Source: Nemertoderma westbladi (lineage: Eukaryota; Xenacoelomorpha; Nemertodermatida; Nemertodermatidae). Taken from it: 24,928 nucleotides of DNA. Made by a program: the position numbers and the translations under genes. Each line of letters starts with the position of its first letter. Position 1 is the stretch's first letter. The notes beneath the pieces were generated by a model that searched no databases, was not told where the DNA came from, and saw only the letters and a list, made by a program, of their open reading frames with translations. This document shows positions 19,648-24,928 of this stretch, one piece after another. The stretch lies in contig JAUCBJ010005270.1 of NCBI GenBank assembly GCA_032718475.1, forward strand, positions 1 through 24,928. Direction: 5' to 3'.

Positions 19648-22166
19648 ATGTCGTCAAGAAAGACTTACCCAAAGAGGCTGAGGAAATGTAGAGTGGACTC
19701 CTACTGCTACAACGCCAAACAACACGAAAAGAAGAAAAGTAAAGCTGGGTGCTGTAAAGATTCTGTAGCGCTTCTGTCAGATCATACATACTGTAGCACT
19801 GCATATAGACCCCCAAACGGTAATTTCGTCAATGCAGCCACAGAAAGACTTTCTGTGGCTGCACAGGATGAAGAGATCACAACAGATCTGGATCCTATGT
19901 TATGTGTCCTAGATATCTCCAGCGACAGTGATAATGTTCTTGGCCCACATGATGTCAACTTATGGAGTGGGCTTCAGGATATAATCTTGGGAGAAGCCCA
20001 GGAAATACAGTTTGAAGTACAGCAGGATACTGAAGTTGATGCGGGGATATCAGATGCATTCCACGACGTGGATTTGCAATTCTGTCGATTTCGGGACGAT
20101 GATTTATTGGGAGGTTTTCAAGATATAGATCAATGGGGTGGATTACAATATTTAGACCTTGGGGTTGTGCGTGCTGTAGGTGAGATTGGCGAAGATGGAG
20201 AACATGATTTACGAGCATCACTAGATCGAGGTACAGATGGTAGCATATTTAATACAGGTTTCTGCTATCAACCACAGGATTGTGAGTTAGGAATTGCACC
20301 CCAAGATCCGAGTAGTGATCCAAACTATTATCCAAGTAGCGAGAGTGAGGATTCTGCAGATGTTGAGCAGCCTACAGAGACTTATATTGAAGCCCCCAAT
20401 CCAATGAAGAAAGGCAGGAAAATCAAACCATATAGCAGCAAAGAGAGGCACAACCTACGAGAGAAGGGTCTGTCATATACCACGAAATCCGGGAAGGTCA
20501 AACCAGCTTGCAGTATGAGGCAAGTGCAATGTAAGTGTCCCCATGGATGCTCTGGGAAATGGACAGATGGAGATCGACAGCATAATTTCGACTTGTACTG
20601 GAAGGAAACAGATGAGAGGCAAGGTCGCCATAACTTTCTCAATTCCATGATTCGTGTAGGTGGAACACAGCAGAAGTCATCGAGTGTAATAACGAAACAT
20701 ACTGTAGATCAAGTTCTAAGAGGTATTTCTTGCTCAAAGATGGCCAAAAAGAGCAGGTGTGCAGAGCATTCTTCCTGGGAACATTGAGTGTTGGTGAAAA
20801 GGAGGTTAGGTGGATGTTGGGCCACAGAACTGAGGCTAAGCTTCCGTCTAAAGACAAACGTGGTGTAAACACTCGGGGAAAAGCTGGTATAAGAGCATCT
20901 GTTCACAAATTCATAAATAAGCTGCCAATAATGGAGCCGCACTACGTTCGAAATAATTCCCGCCGCAAGTACCTGCCTCAGCGTTTCAAGAACCTGACCA
21001 ATCTTTATCGCATTTATAAGAAAGACACGTTGCTTAACGACAAGGTCTCAAAATCGACATTTCGATCGATTTTTCTAAGTGACTATAACGTTTTTTCACC
21101 AACCCAAGAAGGATAAATGCGTTATTTGTCATCGAAAAGATACTGGTGGTGATTACAGTGAGGAAGAATACAAAGCTCACGTTGAAGAGAAGAATGCTGT
21201 GAATAACTATTTCTTGAAATGTCAAAGTGAGTCCAAGGAGGCCGAATATAATTACATTGTTGCTAGTTTCGACCTACAAAAGGTATTGAATACACCCCAT
21301 GGTGACTCTATGTTAACTGGTTATAGTAGGAAACTGGCACAGTATAATCAGTCTGTCTACGAAAGCAATTCGAATCGTGGTATATGTTACCTTTGGGGGG
21401 AGTGGCAGGCAGGACGTGGAGCCAATGAAACAGCTAGTTGTGTTTATCAGTACTTACGAAGCATCGATCTGCCAACGAATCTGAATGTAAAGTTGTTTTG
21501 TGGCAGTTGTGGGGGGCAAAATAAAAATCGGGGAGTCATAGCCATGATTTATCACCAACTAATCCGTTCCGATCACATTGAAACAATCGAGCTCAATTAT
21601 CTCGTTCCTGGCCACACGTATATGCCAGTCGATTCGATCCACACAGCACCATTGAGAGATCTGTTTCCAACATGATGGTTTGGGCACCATCCATGTGGGC
21701 AGGGATTATCTTAGGTTCTAGACAAGATGAAGCTACTGTTCCTTACGAGGTTCAGGTGTTGGAAACTAAGAACGTTCTGAAGTGGATGGAAGCTGCAGAT
21801 GACATTCTTCCTTTAATGATGGTGGATGAGGCAAATGAAAGAGTCAGGTGGTCGAAAATGCGAAGGGTGTTATTTCTTCGGGGCAGCGATACGATGGACA
21901 TACAGTATACGTCGAATTCCCAGCCGGTGAAAGTCAAGTTCATACGTGGTTTTGGTCGTCGGTCTAATTTGCTAGATCTACCAAAGCGAGCCTTTGAGTT
22001 TAAGCCTTGCATATCCAGAGCCAAATATAATGACTTAATGAAGTTAGTGAAGAATGGCGTTATTCCTAAAATCTTTCATCGGGAATACTTGGCTCTCAGA
22101 CCAGGTGATGGGGTTCGCGACTCTCTAGATGAAACCGACGAGGAGGAGGTCATAGATGAGGAATGA
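19648..22166 (+). pseudogene. Transposase, DUF7869-like, broken by three frameshifts
   Basis: The ATG at 19648 is the likely start (MSSRKTYPKRLRKCRV). An acidic N-terminal region follows, then a Cys cluster (CKCPHGC) and a block of the kind ...HNFDLYW...RQ..F. Frameshifts occur near 20720, 21095 (in a run of T) and 21640. The central core has VASFDLQKVL, GICYLWGEWQAGRGANETASC, the signature CGGQNKN and GHTYMPVDSIH, followed after the last shift by TIERS. This order matches the uncharacterised DUF7869-type proteins I know from cnidarians and insects, which look like RNase H-fold transposases. The position before CGGQNKN reads CGSCGGQ where I would expect an Asp (SDxCGGQ). The product is almost certainly inactive. 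Confidence 0.75.
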
Positions 22167-22719
22167 AACGGTGACTTTATCTCTCATAGACTGGAGTACA
22201 GTAGATTGTTATAGAGGAGATCCGAGTTTGGACTAATGAATATCAACGGTTTCTTTCTTGTTCTTTCCTCTGTACTCTACTCTACTTTATACTTTGTTGT
22301 TTTTTATTCATATCGATGTTAAATCAATACTTGAGTGACGTTGCATTGAAATCGAAAATTTTCAATAATGGCAAGACATAAAGGCTGCTGCAAGACATTT
22401 TCTGCAGTGTGATTGACAGTTCCAAACACACACAGACACACGACATGAGAAACGTTTTTCAATATACCAAAAACGCGCTGTATTTTCCACTCTTTAATAC
22501 ATAATAACAGTGCAGCGAAATGTTAGGGCGTTTTGAATTGACACACATCTGCCAAAGTTGGTTTTTTCAAAACGCCCTAACTAATATTTTTTTTAATTTC
22601 CATTCCAAATGTCCATTTCGGACAGATTTTAATAGCAAAATCAAATTCCTTGTATTCCTTTTGCCTAAAAATCGCATTTTCAGCGCCTTACAAGGATCCA
22701 TGAATTTATAGTAAAAAAA
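22167..22719 (+). other. 3' non-coding part of the DNA transposon
   Basis: No coding signal is present after the transposase stop. The stretch is AT-rich and holds two subterminal motifs: GTTAGGGCGTTTT near 22523 (inverted relative to the left ones) and AACGCCCTAACTA near 22571. Confidence 0.6.
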
Positions 22720-22776
22720 GTCGATTTTATCAAAACATGATTTTTTGAGTTAGGGCCTTATGTTTTAATAGGGACG
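22720..22776 (-). repeat. Right terminal inverted repeat of the DNA transposon
   Basis: It reads GTCGATTTTATCAAAACATG at its inner edge and contains GAGTTAGGGCCTTATG, ending TAGGGACG. It is the inverted partner of 19246-19303. Confidence 0.9.
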
Positions 22777-22907
22777 AATTATACTTGTGACCTCCTACAT
22801 AGTTGAGTCATGTTTGTTTAGTTTAAGAAGATATCATTTGTTTCCATTTGCGTCTCTACTGTATTATTGTTTCTATAGTGTTTTGGTGTAATAAAAAACT
22901 TCAACTT

Positions 22908-23090
22908 TCATACTGGTTCTTTGTAATAATTTTAAATTTGTGGAAAAAACCCGAGAGTTTATTGTTACAAATGTTACGTTCAAAGATTTTTCCAAATACG
23001 GGGAGAAGTGAAATCGGTCTGTAATTACCAGGAATATACATATAAGGGGAGCCGGATTTGTGAACCGGGATATATCTTTTTACAGAACAC
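22908..23090 (-). pseudogene. LINE reverse-transcriptase fragment (CR1/L2-like)
   Basis: Minus-strand reading gives VKRYIPVHKSGSP, NYRPISLLPVFGKIFERN and KIITKNQY, the first RT motifs of a CR1/L2/Jockey-type LINE. Both ends are missing; the catalytic motifs A to C are absent. It differs from LINE B, which has its own complete RT, so it is a separate remnant. The open frame continues rightwards into tandem repeats and has no meaning there. Confidence 0.8.
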
Positions 23091-23157
23091 AGTAGAACAC
23101 ACCCGAACACACTCAAAAAACTGCCGAACACAATCGAACACAGTCGAAAATAGAAAG
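23084..23157 (+). repeat. Degenerate 10-bp tandem repeat, CGAACACA type
   Basis: About seven consecutive units follow (AGAACACAGT, AGAACACACC, CGAACACACT, a degenerate unit, CGAACACAAT, CGAACACAGT, CGAAAATAGA). Confidence 0.7.
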
Positions 23158-23309
23158 AGCACAACAAAATAACACCGCATACCAACTTTTAGATAAAATT
23201 AGCAATGCGTTGCTTTTCTATAAGAAAATTCCCGAAATTATTTTATAAAATTGTCGCGAAATTAAATATTCATTTATTTTCAGATCAAGCCTAGCCTAAG
23301 CCGACAATG

Positions 23310-24135
23310 GGTCCGTCTAAAAGCCACATCGGACCCAATCGGTACCACATCGGACCAAATCGGACCACATCGGACCACATCGGGGCCACATCGGACCACA
23401 TCGGGGCCACATCGGAGCCACATCGGCCATAAAATAGCAATTTAGGATGTAAATAACAAGTTCCAGCACCAACCAGCCAACTGACCAAACTCGTATCAGT
23501 AATTCAGTAATTGTTAGTCTTTCTGACAACATGTCAGGCTGGTAACCGGTACTGCACTGCAGTAGGTACTAGATACTACAATATCTAATGCAGAGACTAT
23601 TGCCCCTACTTATACAGTACTGTACCCGTCTGCAGGTATACACAATGAGCTTGGCAGTTATTGTATTTGTATAATTATACTATACTATACTGTACTATAT
23701 ACTGACTGACTGATATATAACACATGCACTAGAGACAATCTTCAGAATTAATATCCCGCCTCAATGTTATATTCTCAATTTAGGGAAAGGAGCAGGTTGC
23801 AGTGGCCCCGATGTGGTCCGATGTGGTCCGATGTGGTACCGATGTGGTACCGATTGGGTCCGATGCCCGGTACCCATAAGGTCCGATGTGATACCGATTT
23901 GGTCCGATGTGGTGCCGATTTGTTCCAATGTCGTACCGATGTGGTACCGATTGGGTCCGATGTGGTACCGATTGGGTCCGATGTGGTACCCATAAGGTCC
24001 GATGTGGTACCGATTTGGTCCAATGTGGTACCGATTTGGTCCAATGTGGTACCGATTTGGTCCGATGTGGTACTGATGTGGTACCGATTGGGTCCGATGT
24101 GGTACCGATGTGGGTCCGAATTGGTACTGATTTTC
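23310..24135. mobile_element. Foldback-like element with tandem-repeat arms
   Basis: A left array built of CCACATCGGA-type 10-mers (about 23320-23430) and a right array of the reverse complement (about 23804-24130) face each other across about 370 bp of unrelated sequence. The 23-bp block starting at 23365 (and again at 23386) is the exact reverse complement of 23804-23826. The two arms could pair into a long hairpin. No coding capacity is apparent. Tandem repeats forming inverted ends are a hallmark of foldback elements; a satellite array split by an inversion is the alternative. No target duplication was found. Confidence 0.6.
23804..24130 (+). repeat. Right array, 21-bp higher-order units
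   Basis: The array is built from TCCGATGTGG and TACCGATTTGG-type half-units that pair into a 21-bp period (CCGATGTGGTACCGATTTGG and variants with GATTGGGT or CATAAGGT). Because 21 is a multiple of three, it creates several overlapping open frames on both strands, which I regard as artefacts. Confidence 0.85.
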
Positions 24136-24690
24136 TTATTATTTTGGGTGATGCAGCATACATGTAACTGTAAGCGTAACCTGTTATTTTACTTTAGTTT
24201 GTTTATTTATTTATGTTTTTAATTTGGCATAATGATATAATGTAATACCCAAAAAAATATCAACATCTAGGAGGAGAAGAGTGTTTTGTACGCTTGATGA
24301 CAATTGAATTCCCAATAGAGTGTATGGTTTATGAATGCCATGGCGTTTTATCATCGAACATCTAACTGTCAATTGAAAAAGACATTGTAGTAACACGATA
24401 TGCGATCCACGGTTTCCATCATACAACATATTCTTCCACCAATCGGAATGGAGTCGCCTGGGATCCATGGACGCTGGAGGTGCTATCTACTTTATTGCTC
24501 AAACAATCCCAGATCATGACATATTTATACTGTATTTCATATGTACTGTAGGCCTACACAGTACATTTTATCTAATTATAAATTATCAACTTTTTGAAGA
24601 TCAAATTATAGATAATATATTATTATATTATTTAGTTACGGCCACTATCAGCCATTACTACTAGGATCGGCATGCTGCATTGCAGCTGCA
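24136..24690. other. AT-rich non-coding stretch
   Basis: I see no supported gene. A minus-strand open frame of 85 codons (24211-24468) has no recognisable motif. A near-perfect 26-bp palindrome lies at 24541-24566. Confidence 0.5.
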
Positions 24691-24693
24691 TTT

Positions 24694-24928
24694 TTAAGAA
24701 TGCTGTGCCGGCTTGTCAACAAAATTGCGCCGCCACAACTCCCTATCACCCATGACATTTGCTAGATCATCCGCATCTTTAAGGCCAGTGTCCTTTAAGA
24801 TGCGTCTCAAGAAAGTCATGGGCTGTCCACCATGATTATTCACTCCATGAGGCTGCCAAAGTACAAGATTATGCACTGGCTGGTCCTCACGGCGAAAGCA
24901 ATGTCCTGCAAAGCGGAGGCGATTTTGT
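24694..24928 (-). pseudogene. LINE C ORF2, C-terminal end (partial)
   Basis: Minus-strand reading from the right edge gives RLRFAGHCFRRED, LVLWQPHGVNNHGGQP, DTGLKDADDLANVMGDRELW and then a stop at 24694-24696. The blocks match those at the end of LINE B (GHCWR, LLLWQPTHGK, MDKREAW), so this is the 3' end of a related but different LINE. Usual Arg residues in the GRP-type motif read GQP here. The frame is open at the window edge, so the rest of the element lies to the right. Confidence 0.82.

Larger units (their letters stand above)
19246..22776 (+). mobile_element. DNA transposon with about 57-bp terminal inverted repeats and DUF7869-like transposase
   Basis: The ends are inverted copies (19246-19303 and 22720-22776) that differ at only a few positions. 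They enclose a single broken transposase gene reading rightwards. The element lies inside LINE B, whose minus-strand frame joins across it. A near-duplication, TATACTTAGTGA on the left (19228-19239) and TATACTTGTGA on the right (22780-22790), is the best candidate for the target duplication, though its exact length is unclear. A TTAA-type flank inside the repeats is the alternative. I cannot assign a named superfamily with confidence. Confidence 0.85.
16150..22810 (-). mobile_element. LINE B (non-LTR retrotransposon), interrupted twice
   Basis: Reading leftwards on the minus strand, this is a LINE ORF2 with RT and a C-terminal domain ending at a stop at 16192-16194. It is split by a solo LTR (16224-17341) and by a DNA transposon (about 19240-22779). 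In both cases the minus-strand frame is continuous when the insert and one duplicated target copy are ignored. Near the 3' end it resumes as APRKWDLSL and stop; at the other break LNYVGGHKY joins TIKQYVPWQ. The right limit is not certain, because a TGA precedes LNYVGG and I lose the element near 22810. Confidence 0.8.

Noticed and set aside
22901-23185. Full 94-codon minus-strand frame as a membrane protein with a hydrophobic N-terminus
   Set aside because: The hydrophobic part comes from the decamer repeat; only the C-terminal 60 residues are a genuine RT remnant.
23764-24222. Repeat protein with VPIGSDV-type units, on both strands
   Set aside because: It is the product of a 21-bp tandem array that happens to be open in several frames on both strands.
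24211-24468. Minus-strand open frame of 85 codons
   Set aside because: No motif, no neighbouring coding signal, and a length that chance can produce.

Overview
This window looks like repeat-dense nuclear DNA from an animal, probably a marine or other aquatic invertebrate. That is an inference from the element mix: a BEL/Pao LTR retrotransposon, several LINEs, and a cut-and-paste transposon of a type I associate with cnidarian and arthropod genomes. I see no host gene, no bacterial operon, no rRNA or tRNA gene and no CRISPR array. Almost every coding stretch is broken by frameshifts or in-frame stops, so this is a graveyard of transposable elements nested in one another.

Layout. (1) Positions 1-4940 (+): the 3' part of a BEL/Pao element (zinc knuckles, A17 protease, reverse transcriptase, RNase H, integrase, DUF5641-like tail), open at the left edge. 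(2) 4941-6717: AT-rich non-coding DNA, perhaps the BEL 3' LTR and the leader of the next element, with a diverged 239-bp direct repeat. (3) 6718-16145 (+): a very long broken Gag-like polyprotein that I do not recognise. It has CCHC and other Cys/His fingers near its C-terminus and a stretch resembling a degenerate 3'-5' exonuclease fold. It is interrupted by a solo LTR (8698-9940, 5-bp duplication GATGC), by fifteen 63-bp minisatellite units (9995-10939) and by a 5'-truncated LINE (about 11.38-13.92 kb). (4) About 16.15-22.8 kb (-): a second LINE (LINE B), split by another solo LTR of the same family (16224-17341) and by a DNA transposon with about 57-bp inverted termini (19246-22776). That transposon carries a broken transposase resembling DUF7869-type proteins. 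(5) 22.9-24.9 kb: a LINE reverse-transcriptase scrap, short tandem repeats, an inverted pair of CCACATCGG-type arrays that could fold back (about 23.3-24.13 kb), AT-rich DNA, and the 3' end of a third LINE running off the right edge.

The parts do not act together; the window records successive insertions. Clean target duplications and restored reading frames show that both solo LTRs went into older elements. The items most worth pursuing are the Gag-like polyprotein with its exonuclease-like region, the DUF7869-like transposon with repeated subterminal motifs, and the tandem-armed foldback element.
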